DNA of 64,000 nucleotides, taken from positions 1 to 64,000 of the forward strand of contig JBFIHA010000001.1 of assembly GCA_041602035.1 (NCBI GenBank), in the 5' to 3' direction. Positions 36,182 through 45,293 of this stretch are shown one piece after another; the stretch's first letter is position 1; each line of letters starts with the position of its first letter. Source of the DNA: JAOTVV01 sp041602035 (GTDB lineage: Bacteria > Gemmatimonadota > Gemmatimonadetes > Gemmatimonadales > GWC2-71-9). The notes beneath the pieces were generated by a model. The model saw nothing but the letters and a program-made list of their open reading frames with translations, did no database searches and was not told the DNA's origin. Made by a program: the position numbers and the translations under genes.

Positions 36182-37855
36182 ATGATGATTGCATTCCGCG
36201 CTGTGGTATCCGTGTGCCTGGGCGCCGTGTTGCTTTCGGGGTGCCGCACCGAGGCCCCGAGATCGGTCGCGGCAATCGACTCGGCGATGTTCTGGAACAA
36301 CGCCACGGTCTACTTCCTCCTGACTGATCGCTTCGAGAACGGCAACCCCGCCAACGATCTCGCTCTGGGCAGAGCGCAGGACGGCGCGGCGTTGCGAAGT
36401 TTCCAGGGCGGGGACCTCGCCGGCGTGCTCCGGAGACTGGAAGAAGGGTACTTCGACAGCCTGGGCGTGAACGCCATCTGGCTCACGCCTTTCGTGGAGC
36501 AGATCCGCGGCAGCGTGGACGAGGGGACCGGAAAGACGTACGGATTCCACGGCTATTGGACCAGGGACTGGACCGCCGTGGAGCCGACGCTCGGAACCGT
36601 GGCCGAACTACGCGCGCTGGTCGACGCCGCTCATCGGCATGGCATCCGCATCCTCATGGACGCGGTGATCAACCACACGGGTCCCGTGACGCCGGAGGAT
36701 CCCCAGTGGCCCGACGAGTGGGTCCGCACGGGACCGCGGTGTGTGTATCAGGACTACGCCACCACCGTGGACTGCACGTTGGTGGACAACCTTCCGGACA
36801 TCCTCACGGAGCGGGACGAGCCCGTGGAACTCCCACAGGCGCTGGTCGACAAGTGGGAGCGGGAGGGTCGTGCCGAACAGGAACTGGCGGAGCTCGATGC
36901 GTTCTTCGAGCGCACCGGATACCCCAGAGCACCGCGCTACCACGTGATGAAATGGCTCACCGACTGGGTGCGCGAGCTCGGGATCGACGGCTATCGCATG
37001 GACACCGCCAAGCACTTCCACGAGTCGGTCGCCGCCGAACTGAAGCAGGAAGCCAAGCGGGCGTTTGCCGAATGGAAGGCAGCGCATCCGGACAAGGTCG
37101 TTGACGACCTCCCGTTCTACATGGTGGGCGAGGTGTCCAACTACGGCGTGCACCTTGGCCGGGATTTCGATTTCGGCGACCGAACCGTGGACTTCTTCGA
37201 CTACGGCTACGACGGTTTGATCAACTTTGGGTTCAAGGGTGACGCCGCCAGGGCGATGGACGAGACGTTCGCGCGGTATGCTGCGGCGCTGCGTGACGGC
37301 GCGCTGCACGGCGTTTCAATCCTCAACTACGTCAGCAGTCACGATGACGCGTCGCCCTACGATCTGGAACGGCGGGATCCGTTTGGGGCCGGGACCCGCC
37401 TACTTCTCGCTCCGGGTGGCGCGCAGATCTACTACGGCGACGAGTTGGCCCGACCGCTCCGCGTTGAGGGTGCCCGAGGCGACGCCAACCTCCGCTCGTT
37501 CATGAACTGGGACGACCTCGAGCGCGGTGGCGTGACCGCTCAGGTGCTGCGGCACTGGCGACGGCTGGGCCAGTTCCGCCGAGCCCACCCCGCGGTGGGC
37601 ATCGGCGAGCACCGCCGGCTGCAGGACACGCCGTACATCTTCAGCCGCACCATCGAGACCGAGGATCTGTCCGATCGGGTGATCGTGGCGATGGATGTTG
37701 GTGAAGGGGCCAAGACCATCCCCGTGTTCGGGGTGTTTCCCGACGGCACCGACCTGGTGGACAGCTATTCGGGCGTGGTGGGCACGGTGATGAACGGCGA
37801 GGTCGCGTTGACCACGGACTTCGGGCTCGTGCTCTTGAGCGAGCGGCGCTGGTGA
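36182..37855 (+). CDS. GH13 alpha-amylase lipoprotein (GH13_19-like)
   Basis: A 557-residue lipoprotein with lipobox LLSGC (Cys21). The catalytic set is GYRMDTAKH (Asp274), MVGEVSN (Glu317) and SSHDDAS (Asp388). AVINHTG gives region I, and YFLLTDRFENGNPANDLALG is the opening typical of periplasmic MalS-like amylases. The family usually produces maltohexaose or shorter maltodextrins. A pair of ATGs (36182, 36185) is preceded by AAGAGGATGA. It follows the permease by 96 bases. Confidence 0.87.
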   Translation: MMIAFRAVVSVCLGAVLLSGCRTEAPRSVAAIDSAMFWNNATVYFLLTDRFENGNPANDLALGRAQDGAALRSFQGGDLAGVLRRLEEGYFDSLGVNAIWLTPFVEQIRGSVDEGTGKTYGFHGYWTRDWTAVEPTLGTVAELRALVDAAHRHGIRILMDAVINHTGPVTPEDPQWPDEWVRTGPRCVYQDYATTVDCTLVDNLPDILTERDEPVELPQALVDKWEREGRAEQELAELDAFFERTGYPRAPRYHVMKWLTDWVRELGIDGYRMDTAKHFHESVAAELKQEAKRAFAEWKAAHPDKVVDDLPFYMVGEVSNYGVHLGRDFDFGDRTVDFFDYGYDGLINFGFKGDAARAMDETFARYAAALRDGALHGVSILNYVSSHDDASPYDLERRDPFGAGTRLLLAPGGAQIYYGDELARPLRVEGARGDANLRSFMNWDDLERGGVTAQVLRHWRRLGQFRRAHPAVGIGEHRRLQDTPYIFSRTIETEDLSDRVIVAMDVGEGAKTIPVFGVFPDGTDLVDSYSGVVGTVMNGEVALTTDFGLVLLSERRW

Positions 37856-38078
37856 GGATCACGAGCGGGCGGCGGGCTGGTCCCGAAGCGTGCGTGAGGT
37901 CCGTGTCGGCCCGGCGCCTGAATGTCGACCCACCACTGACCTCCAGCGCGCGTAGGGAGCCACCCGCCACCGCCAAGCGTCGAGATCGTCCGACTGCGAT
38001 ACGGGCGGTGCCCCCGCTGTTCTCTTCGGGCCCACCGTGGCAGCGTGTCACCGTATCACTCCAGTGCGCTCCTCGAAC

Positions 38079-40427
38079 ATGACCACTCGCCTTCCAGTGG
38101 CCCGCTGCGCAGCTCTGCTCGTGGCAGGCCTCGTGGTGACCCACGGCGCGAGCGCGCAACAGCAGGACTCGACGCCACGTCTCCGCGCCGAGATCCACGG
38201 TTCCACCGCGATCCGCGTCACGCTCACCAATGTCGCCCGACCGACGGATCGCGCGGCCTATCGCCTGACCGACGGGCAGGGAACGGACATTCCCATCGCT
38301 GACGTCGTGCCCAACACCGCGACCGAGTCGCTGATGATCCCGGCGACGGTGCTGGATCCCATGCGGGTCCACTATCTGGAACTCCCCGAGCTGGGTCTGC
38401 GCGCCCTGGTTCGGCGCGATCCCCTGTTCCGCAATCTCTACTCGCCCAAGCCGTTGGGCGCCGTGATATCGGGCGACGGAACGGCCACCACCTTCCGCAT
38501 CTTCTCCCCCCGCGCACACGCCGTGCGGCTCCATCTCTATCGCGGCAAAGATGACGCGCCGGGTGAAGCACTGCGTGTCATCGAGATGACGAAGGACGCC
38601 AACGGCGTGTGGGAGGGGACGGCCGCGGGAGACCTCCACGGCGCCTGGTACGACTTCACCGTGCACGGTCCGGCGGATCCCGGCAATTGGTTCTACGAGA
38701 CACAGCCGGTCCATATCTCGGATCCGTACGCGTTGGTGAATGACGATGCGTTCGGCAGGTCCCGGGTATGGCGCGACGGTCCGCCGCCGCCCCCGGTAGC
38801 CGGCGGCAGGCCGCGCATGGAAGACGTCGTGGCCTACGAGGTGCACGTCCAGGATTTCACCGATCTCCTTCCCGTGAGTGACGCGGAGACCGGCACGCTG
38901 CCGGCCGTGGCCCGGACGGGCCTCAAGAACGCACACGGCGAGCCGATCGGCTTCGACTACGTCGTGGACCTGGGCGTCAACGTGGTTCACCTCATGCCGG
39001 TGCAGGAGTATCTGCACTACCAGGATGCAGCGTGGCAAGCGGTGTTCGCCGACGATTCCTTTGCCCGCGCGATGGGGATCGATCGCGAGAACTATCAATG
39101 GGGATACCGTACCACCCACGCATTCGCGGTCGAGAGCCGCTTCCGGTCGCGGGTGGCCGAGCCGGGGGCGGAACGGGAGCAGTTCAGGGCACTGGTGCGG
39201 GCGTTTCACGAGCGCGGCCTCGCCGTCATCATCGACGTGGTGCCGAACCATACCGGCGAGAACATGGATGGCCGGCACATGCTCCTGAACTTCAATGTTC
39301 TGGACCTGCCGTACTACTACCGCACCGATCACCAGGTCGCGCACATCGGGCCGTTCGGAAACGAGGTGAAGTCCGAAGACCGCCCCATGGTGCAGCGCTG
39401 GATCGTGGATCAAATGCGGCACTGGGTAGAGGCGCTGGGCGTGGATGGCTTTCGCATCGACCTGGCGGGGCAAATCGATGAGCAGACGCTGCGTCGAGTG
39501 AAGCGTGAGTTGCCGCCTGACCTCATCATCTACGGTGAAGCGTGGATACCGCCCAGCGACCCCGACGTCCGCGCGAATCCCGACTGGGCCTGGTACAAGG
39601 CCGATGCGCCGATCACGTTTTTTCAGGACGATGCCCGCAACGCGTTCAAGGGGAGTCCCTTCGATGTGAAGGACCGCGGCTGGGCCGGCGGAGACGGCGC
39701 CGCCCGGGGCGCGACGATGCGCGCGCTCGCCAACGACTACGAAGAGGAGCCGCACACCACGAGCGGGATCTCCTACCTCGACATCCACGACAACTGGGCC
39801 CTGGCCGATCGCTACGCGCTGAACGACGATCACAATGGACTCCTTGGAGTGAATCTCGCGGCGATGCGGATCGCTGCCGGACTCTTGCTCACGTCGGCGG
39901 GGCCGGTGGTGATCCACGGCGGCACCGAGATGCTGCGCTCCAAGGGTCTGGCACCGCACGAGGAATTCGCGGTCGAGGTAGCCGGTGGGCCCATCCAGTT
40001 CAAGGGCCGGGACGACACCTACAACCTCCGGGCGCCGAACCGCTTCGTGTGGGACAACCTCGTGCCCGGCTCGGATCACTCGGCCATGCGCGACTACTGG
40101 AAGGGGCTTCTGGCCCTCCGCATGTCGGAGCACGGTCTGGTGTTCCGCGTGGCAGACGTGCCGCCGGGGCATTATCGTTGGGTCTTGCCGGACGAGCCCA
40201 CGCTCCTGGGCTACGTGGTCGGCGACCGGGTGCTGGTACTCGTCAACAGCGGGACGCGGGACGGCATGGTCCGGTTCGAACTTCCCCGTGGCACGTGGAA
40301 ACAGGTCGGCGACGGAGAGCGGGTGAACCTGAACGGCGTTGGAGGACCGTACGCCCGCCTCGACGGAGGGACGCGCGAGGTGCGGGTTCCGGCGGGATCG
40401 TTTCTGGTGTGGGTGGCGGAACCATGA
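38079..40427 (+). CDS. Secreted type I pullulanase (CBM48 + GH13_14-like)
   Basis: A 782-residue protein with a cleavable signal peptide (to about 26, ASAQQ). An N-terminal sandwich is followed by a CBM48-like domain (about 125-215: TTFRIFSPRAHAVRLHLY, GVWEGTAAGDLHGAWYDF) and the GH13 barrel. YQWGYRT stands where pullulanases have YNWGYDP. Catalytic residues: GFRIDLAGQ (Asp461), IYGEAWI (Glu487) and LDIHDNWA (Asp571). Such enzymes cut alpha-1,6 branches of pullulan, amylopectin or limit dextrins. ATG 38079 has no strong ribosome site. It precedes the SSS transporter by 68 bases. Confidence 0.86.
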   Translation: MTTRLPVARCAALLVAGLVVTHGASAQQQDSTPRLRAEIHGSTAIRVTLTNVARPTDRAAYRLTDGQGTDIPIADVVPNTATESLMIPATVLDPMRVHYLELPELGLRALVRRDPLFRNLYSPKPLGAVISGDGTATTFRIFSPRAHAVRLHLYRGKDDAPGEALRVIEMTKDANGVWEGTAAGDLHGAWYDFTVHGPADPGNWFYETQPVHISDPYALVNDDAFGRSRVWRDGPPPPPVAGGRPRMEDVVAYEVHVQDFTDLLPVSDAETGTLPAVARTGLKNAHGEPIGFDYVVDLGVNVVHLMPVQEYLHYQDAAWQAVFADDSFARAMGIDRENYQWGYRTTHAFAVESRFRSRVAEPGAEREQFRALVRAFHERGLAVIIDVVPNHTGENMDGRHMLLNFNVLDLPYYYRTDHQVAHIGPFGNEVKSEDRPMVQRWIVDQMRHWVEALGVDGFRIDLAGQIDEQTLRRVKRELPPDLIIYGEAWIPPSDPDVRANPDWAWYKADAPITFFQDDARNAFKGSPFDVKDRGWAGGDGAARGATMRALANDYEEEPHTTSGISYLDIHDNWALADRYALNDDHNGLLGVNLAAMRIAAGLLLTSAGPVVIHGGTEMLRSKGLAPHEEFAVEVAGGPIQFKGRDDTYNLRAPNRFVWDNLVPGSDHSAMRDYWKGLLALRMSEHGLVFRVADVPPGHYRWVLPDEPTLLGYVVGDRVLVLVNSGTRDGMVRFELPRGTWKQVGDGERVNLNGVGGPYARLDGGTREVRVPAGSFLVWVAEP

Positions 40428-40495
40428 CCGAACGCGATGCACCGAGGTGGTGTTGAAGATGATCAGTCTCACTAACCCTGAACTACGGAACCCCG

Positions 40496-42541
40496 ATGAC
40501 TGCTGAGAGCTTTCAGATCTCCCCGCTGGACATCTTGATCTTCGTGGTCTTCGTGGTGACGGTCGTCAGCGTCGGCCTGTACCAGAGCAGACATGAGGAG
40601 GGAAGCGAAGATTACTTCCTCGCCGGGCGCGGCCTGAAATGGTGGTTGATCGGGTTCTCGCTCATCGCCTCCAACATCTCGACCGAGCAGTTCGTGGGCA
40701 TGAGCGGCAATGCAGCCAGCCACGTGGGCCTCGCGATCGCCAGCTACGAGTGGATGGCCGCCATCACGTTGGTGATCGTGGCGTTCGCCTTCCTGCCGTA
40801 CTTCCTGCGTACCGGCATCTACACCATGCCGGAGTTCCTCGAGGTCCGGTACAGCAGTACGGCCCGCACCATCATGGCGGTCGCCACCATCCTCATCTAC
40901 CTGCTCCTGCTCGGCTCCGTCACCTACTCGGGGGCACTGGTCATCAGTACACTCGCCGGGAAGGCGGGCATGTCCGTGAGTCTGGCGACCGGGTCGCTCA
41001 TCATCGGCGTGATCGCGATGGCGTACGTCACGGCCGGTGGGCTCAAAGCATGCGCGTGGGCCGACTTGATCCAGGGCAGCGCGCTGATCCTGGGGGGCGG
41101 CGTGATCATCTGGTTCGCCTTCCAGAAGCTCGGTATGGCGACTGAGGCGGCTTCGGTCGTGAGTGTGGAGACCGGGGCGGTCAGCATCCAGACCCTGGCG
41201 CCTGATGCGGGCGCGATCGAGCGGTTCTGGGACCTCAATCGACCCCGCATGAACATGTTCCTGCCCGCCGCCGATATCGTGCTGCCGTGGACCGCCCTGA
41301 TGCTTGGCCTGTGGATTCCGAACTTCTACTACTGGGGTCTCAACCAGTACATCACGCAGCGCACCCTCGGCTCGGCCTCCCTGGCAGAGGGACAGAAGGG
41401 CATCGTATTCGCCGCGTTCATGAAGCTGCTGATTCCGTTCGTGATCGTGATCCCGGGCATCATTGCATTCAATCTATACTCCAACGAGATGCGGCTGGAG
41501 GCACGCGGCGACACGGCCGGCAGCATGACTCGGTACCTGGACGCCAACCCGTCCACGGAGTTCGTGGTAGCGGCCGAGGCACCGACGGAAGAGGAGATTG
41601 CCGCCTGGCCGTCGGGGCGGTATCTGCTCGCCATCTACCCGGATGCGTCGGCCATTGGAGCGCTCCGCACCCAAAGCCCGTGGGTCCTCCCAATCACTCG
41701 GCAGCAGTTCGACGGGACGCAGGCCGGCGAGTTCACGGTCTTCGTGACCGAGGACAAGTCGTGGGCTGCTGTGAATCCGGGCTTGGCCGAAGAGATCGAG
41801 GCCTTCAACCAGCTGACCCGGGACGCTGCCAGGGCCGCCGGCAGACTGACGACATCCGAGAAGATGATCGCCTACAAGTACGACACGGCACTCGCGCAGG
41901 TGCTGGGCCACGTCCTGCCCCAGCGCATCGGTATCGTGGGCTTCGTGCTGGCCGCGTTGCTCGGCGCGGTGGTCAGCTCGCTCGCGGCTATGCTCAACGC
42001 AGCATCCACCATCTTCTCAATGGACGTGTTCAAGAAGTACATTGCTCCGGCGGCAACGCAGAAGTCGGTCGTCCGCGTCGGCCGGTTCGCCGTGGTGGCG
42101 TTCGGGATCGTGGCCGTGCTGCTGGCGCCGCAACTGGGCAACCCGGCCATCAGCAACAGCATCTTCACGATCATTCAGGAAGGCCAAGGATTCATCTCGC
42201 CGGGCATCCTGGCCGTGTTCGCCTTCGGACTGGTGGTTCGGCGCGGGCCGGCCGTGTGTGGTACGGCTGGCCTCCTGACCAACATCGTGGCGTACGGCCT
42301 GTTGAAGCTGGCGGTACCCGACCTCCAATTCCTGAACCGCATGGCCGTGTGCTTCGCCCTGAGCCTGGGCATCATGGCGGCCATCACGCTGGTGAAGCCC
42401 CTGGCCGAGCCGGTGGTGTTCAAGCAGAACACCGCCATCGCGCTGGAGTCCTCGCGTGTGGCGAAGCTGGGCGCGGTGATCGTGATCGCCGTCGCGCTCT
42501 TGCTCTACTTCCTGTTCAGCTCGGCAGGCCTGGCGGGGTAG
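40496..42541 (+). CDS. SSS-family sodium:sugar symporter with large hydrophilic insert
   Basis: A 681-residue inner-membrane transporter. SSS signatures are EDYFLAGRGLKWWLIGFSLIASNIS at the N-terminus, YVTAGGLKACAWADLIQG, and the sodium-site helix VVSSLAAMLNAAST. Most relatives are 500-580 residues. About 135 mainly hydrophilic residues (328-465, between ALGITIAF-like helix end FNLYSNEM and DTALAQVLGHVLP) are inserted between two membrane helices. The substrate is probably a mono- or disaccharide released by the neighbouring enzymes. The ATG is preceded only by a weak CGGAA. It converges with the GH2 gene. Confidence 0.86.
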   Translation: MTAESFQISPLDILIFVVFVVTVVSVGLYQSRHEEGSEDYFLAGRGLKWWLIGFSLIASNISTEQFVGMSGNAASHVGLAIASYEWMAAITLVIVAFAFLPYFLRTGIYTMPEFLEVRYSSTARTIMAVATILIYLLLLGSVTYSGALVISTLAGKAGMSVSLATGSLIIGVIAMAYVTAGGLKACAWADLIQGSALILGGGVIIWFAFQKLGMATEAASVVSVETGAVSIQTLAPDAGAIERFWDLNRPRMNMFLPAADIVLPWTALMLGLWIPNFYYWGLNQYITQRTLGSASLAEGQKGIVFAAFMKLLIPFVIVIPGIIAFNLYSNEMRLEARGDTAGSMTRYLDANPSTEFVVAAEAPTEEEIAAWPSGRYLLAIYPDASAIGALRTQSPWVLPITRQQFDGTQAGEFTVFVTEDKSWAAVNPGLAEEIEAFNQLTRDAARAAGRLTTSEKMIAYKYDTALAQVLGHVLPQRIGIVGFVLAALLGAVVSSLAAMLNAASTIFSMDVFKKYIAPAATQKSVVRVGRFAVVAFGIVAVLLAPQLGNPAISNSIFTIIQEGQGFISPGILAVFAFGLVVRRGPAVCGTAGLLTNIVAYGLLKLAVPDLQFLNRMAVCFALSLGIMAAITLVKPLAEPVVFKQNTAIALESSRVAKLGAVIVIAVALLLYFLFSSAGLAG

Positions 42542-42594
42542 GGCGCGAGCCGGCAGACGGCGCAAACCACGATCGGGGTGGCGCCCATGATGCA

Positions 42595-42616
42595 GCGCAG
42601 CTGAGGGCAGCTGCGC
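42595..42616. terminator. Hairpin between convergent SSS and GH2 genes
   Basis: GCGCAGCT-6-AGCTGCGC forms an eight-pair GC-rich stem in the 88-base gap between the SSS stop and the leftward GH2 stop. There is no U-run on either side. The position between converging genes makes it a likely bidirectional terminator. Confidence 0.42.
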
Positions 42617-42629
42617 CCCTGCCGCGTCT

Positions 42630-45227
42630 CTACGCCGGGGTCGTACTCCCGGCGGTTCTGACCCTGGGCGCGTCGGTGTCGGCGGTGACGATGCGTCGGT
42701 CCGCCACGAACAGGGCCGCGCGCACCCGTGGCACTGCGGCGAGCGGCTGTTCGTAGCGGATGGCACCGGTGCCGGGCTCGCTGTCGTTGGTCGAGACGCG
42801 GACCACCCAGGGTTTCACGTCGCCGCCGACCGAGGTGGCGGCACTCACCACGCGAACCTGATCGCCCTGACGGATCACGCCCAACGCGTACACCGCCCCG
42901 CGGGGCCGGCGTGCTTCCGTTTGCACCAGGATGCTGGCAATGCCCGCCTCGGACGCCAACGGGTTGGCACCCACGAGCGTCACGTCTCCGGTGGATCCGA
43001 AGAACACGTTCTCCCACGCGTCCGGCACGGTGGTGCCGACGGCATCCTTCAGTTCGGCTCTGAGAAACGCAACGTCCTTGCCGTCTGCAGCGAACGCCCG
43101 CCCGCTCTCGTCTAACCAGAGGTCCATGCGGGTCACGGGGCCGGGTGTGCGGACCACATGCCGGGCCGCCACCCGGTCACCGATGTACCCGATCGCTTCC
43201 AAAGTCCCCGGTCGGAAGCGGTCGAGGCCAAAGGTGAATGGCGGATGCGCGAGGTGGGTCGAGATCCGGTTCGCGTCGGGCCGTCGCCGCTCCACCAGCT
43301 GACCGTCGAGGCGGAGCGCCACCTCGTCACAGTTGCTGAATGCGCGCACGGTCGGGCTCGAGTCAGGCGTCCAATGACTGGCGATGAACACCATGGGGCC
43401 TGACACCGCCCGGCGCAGCTCCTCGGTCGCTGGGCGCTGACTCCGGAAGAACGCGTGTGACAGCTTCGGGAGCCGAAAGAGGTCCATGCACCCGGAGGAT
43501 TCGATATCCGGCGCATAGCCTCGATTGTAATCGAACATCACCCACAGCCCGTCGGCGAAGGCGATGGTCTTGCGGTTGTCGTTGTGCGCTTCCTGGAAGT
43601 TGGTTGCCTGCTGTAGGAGGGCGGCCTCGCCGTGCCAACGGAGCTGCCGGCTATTGGCCTCGTCGGGCGCCAAGTCCGCCCATGCCTCCTGCTTGAGCCC
43701 GGCGTTCTGCGCGTAGTACTCCCAGTCGCCGTACTCGCTGATCACACACGGGCGATCGGTGATGTCTCGACAGCCGCCGTGCTGCCGAGCCTGAATGAAC
43801 ACGTCGTAGCCGTCTGTCCACCCGCACGTGTAGCACTGATCCCCCGGATACTCCTCGTGGGCGATCGCGTGCGTGGTGTGAATGAACTCGTCGGGCATGT
43901 CGGTTTCGTTGAGCGAGACCTCCCACAGGATGACGCAGGGATGGTTGCGGTCCCGCCGCAGTAGGCGGCGGCAGTTGTCGTACTGGATCTCGGTGAACGC
44001 CGGGTCTTCACGGTTGAAGAATTGCCATCCGGGAATGCAATCCATCACCACCAGGCCGAGCTCATCGCAGGCGTCCATGAACGCGGGGGCATGTGCGTAG
44101 TGTGACAGTCGGACATAATCGAACCCGGCATCCTTGATCTTCTTGGCGTCACGATACTGGGCCGAGTCGGACAGGGCGTACCCCACGTACGGGTACTCCT
44201 GGTGCCGGTTCGTGCCTCGGAGGACCATTCGCTCGCCATTGATTCGAAAGCCGTCCGCCGAGATCGCGATGTGCCGGATCCCGATGCGAGTTGTCTCGCC
44301 GTCCACGACCACTCCGTCTTCGATGATCTCGGTGTGAAGCGCGTACAAGTGGGGAGTGCGCGGACTCCATAGGGCCGGTGCCACAACGCGGAGATCCTGG
44401 TGTACCTCTCGTTCGTGACCGGCATCGACATTCACGGGATCGGAGAACGCCTCCACCGCCAACTGCTGCGCAGTGTCACGGAGCAGCGTCCGCACGCGGA
44501 ACGTACGGCGGCCGGGACCGAGATTACGCACGTGCACTTGCACGCGCACCGTGGCCGACTCGGGCGACACGTCGGGGTACGTGACGAAGACCCCTCCGCT
44601 GGCGGGCGTGTTGGCCAGGATGGGGTCGGTGATGTGGAGGGAATCCCTGATGGTCAGGCGGACATTGCGGTAGATGCCGTGGTACGGGTTGAAATCGAGC
44701 TGCGGAAGCGGCTTCGGGCCGGTCACGGGGTTGTCGCGGTTGTCGAGGCGCACGGCGAGCACGTTCTCCCCGCCCACGACCACTCGGCTCGAGATATCGA
44801 ACCCAAACGGCATCCAGCCACCCATGTGTCGTCCCAGCGGGATGCCGTTGAGCCAGACGTCGGCCACGTTCATGGCGCCGTCGACCATCAGCGACACGTT
44901 CCGCCCCGCGGCTTCAGGGCCCACCATGAACCGTTTGCGGTACCAGCAGATTCCCTGCCACTGGTACGTATCGCTGCCTGGCGCTCCAGTCACGAGGCTC
45001 TCGGTGCGAGCCGTGTGGGGCAGCGTGGCTGCGCTCCACGTGGTATCGTCGAACGCTGCACGGTGTGCCCCTTCGGCGTCTCCCAGGAAGAAGCGCCACC
45101 CCGGGTTGAAATCCACGCGGGACGGGACCGGGAGGAGGCGTGACGTTGCAGACGCGACTGGGCTGGGGCGGATCGCCAGCGTGACACCTGCCGCCGCTGT
45201 GTGTTTGACAAAGTCGCGTCTCTTCAT
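42630..45227 (-). CDS. Tat-exported GH2 glycoside hydrolase (beta-galactosidase-like)
   Basis: An 865-residue protein with a twin-arginine start (MKRRDFVKHTAAAGV). The layout is GH2 sugar-binding domain (about 40-210: GICWYRKRF, ADVWLNGIPLGRHMGGWMPFGFDIS), Ig-like domain, barrel from about 330 (VLRGTNRHQEYPYVG), and C-terminal sandwiches. Acid/base Glu441 lies in SLNETDMP and nucleophile Glu498 in VISEYGDW. GH2 includes beta-galactosidases, beta-glucuronidases and beta-mannosidases; the sequence does not decide between them. Its beta-glycoside specificity is out of keeping with the surrounding alpha-glucan genes. Confidence 0.85.
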   Translation of the reverse strand: MKRRDFVKHTAAAGVTLAIRPSPVASATSRLLPVPSRVDFNPGWRFFLGDAEGAHRAAFDDTTWSAATLPHTARTESLVTGAPGSDTYQWQGICWYRKRFMVGPEAAGRNVSLMVDGAMNVADVWLNGIPLGRHMGGWMPFGFDISSRVVVGGENVLAVRLDNRDNPVTGPKPLPQLDFNPYHGIYRNVRLTIRDSLHITDPILANTPASGGVFVTYPDVSPESATVRVQVHVRNLGPGRRTFRVRTLLRDTAQQLAVEAFSDPVNVDAGHEREVHQDLRVVAPALWSPRTPHLYALHTEIIEDGVVVDGETTRIGIRHIAISADGFRINGERMVLRGTNRHQEYPYVGYALSDSAQYRDAKKIKDAGFDYVRLSHYAHAPAFMDACDELGLVVMDCIPGWQFFNREDPAFTEIQYDNCRRLLRRDRNHPCVILWEVSLNETDMPDEFIHTTHAIAHEEYPGDQCYTCGWTDGYDVFIQARQHGGCRDITDRPCVISEYGDWEYYAQNAGLKQEAWADLAPDEANSRQLRWHGEAALLQQATNFQEAHNDNRKTIAFADGLWVMFDYNRGYAPDIESSGCMDLFRLPKLSHAFFRSQRPATEELRRAVSGPMVFIASHWTPDSSPTVRAFSNCDEVALRLDGQLVERRRPDANRISTHLAHPPFTFGLDRFRPGTLEAIGYIGDRVAARHVVRTPGPVTRMDLWLDESGRAFAADGKDVAFLRAELKDAVGTTVPDAWENVFFGSTGDVTLVGANPLASEAGIASILVQTEARRPRGAVYALGVIRQGDQVRVVSAATSVGGDVKPWVVRVSTNDSEPGTGAIRYEQPLAAVPRVRAALFVADRRIVTADTDAPRVRTAGSTTPA

Positions 45228-45293
45228 GTCACCACATCTCGGTTGTGCGCTTGCGCAGATCGTGTGCCGGTGTCATCACCCCTTCATTTCGCA

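Noticed and set aside
37641..40472. A leftward open frame of 943 codons opposite the pullulanase
   Set aside because: It is the antisense of two well-supported GH13 genes, lacks domain motifs and ribosome site, and such long antisense frames are expected in GC-rich DNA with strong third-position bias.
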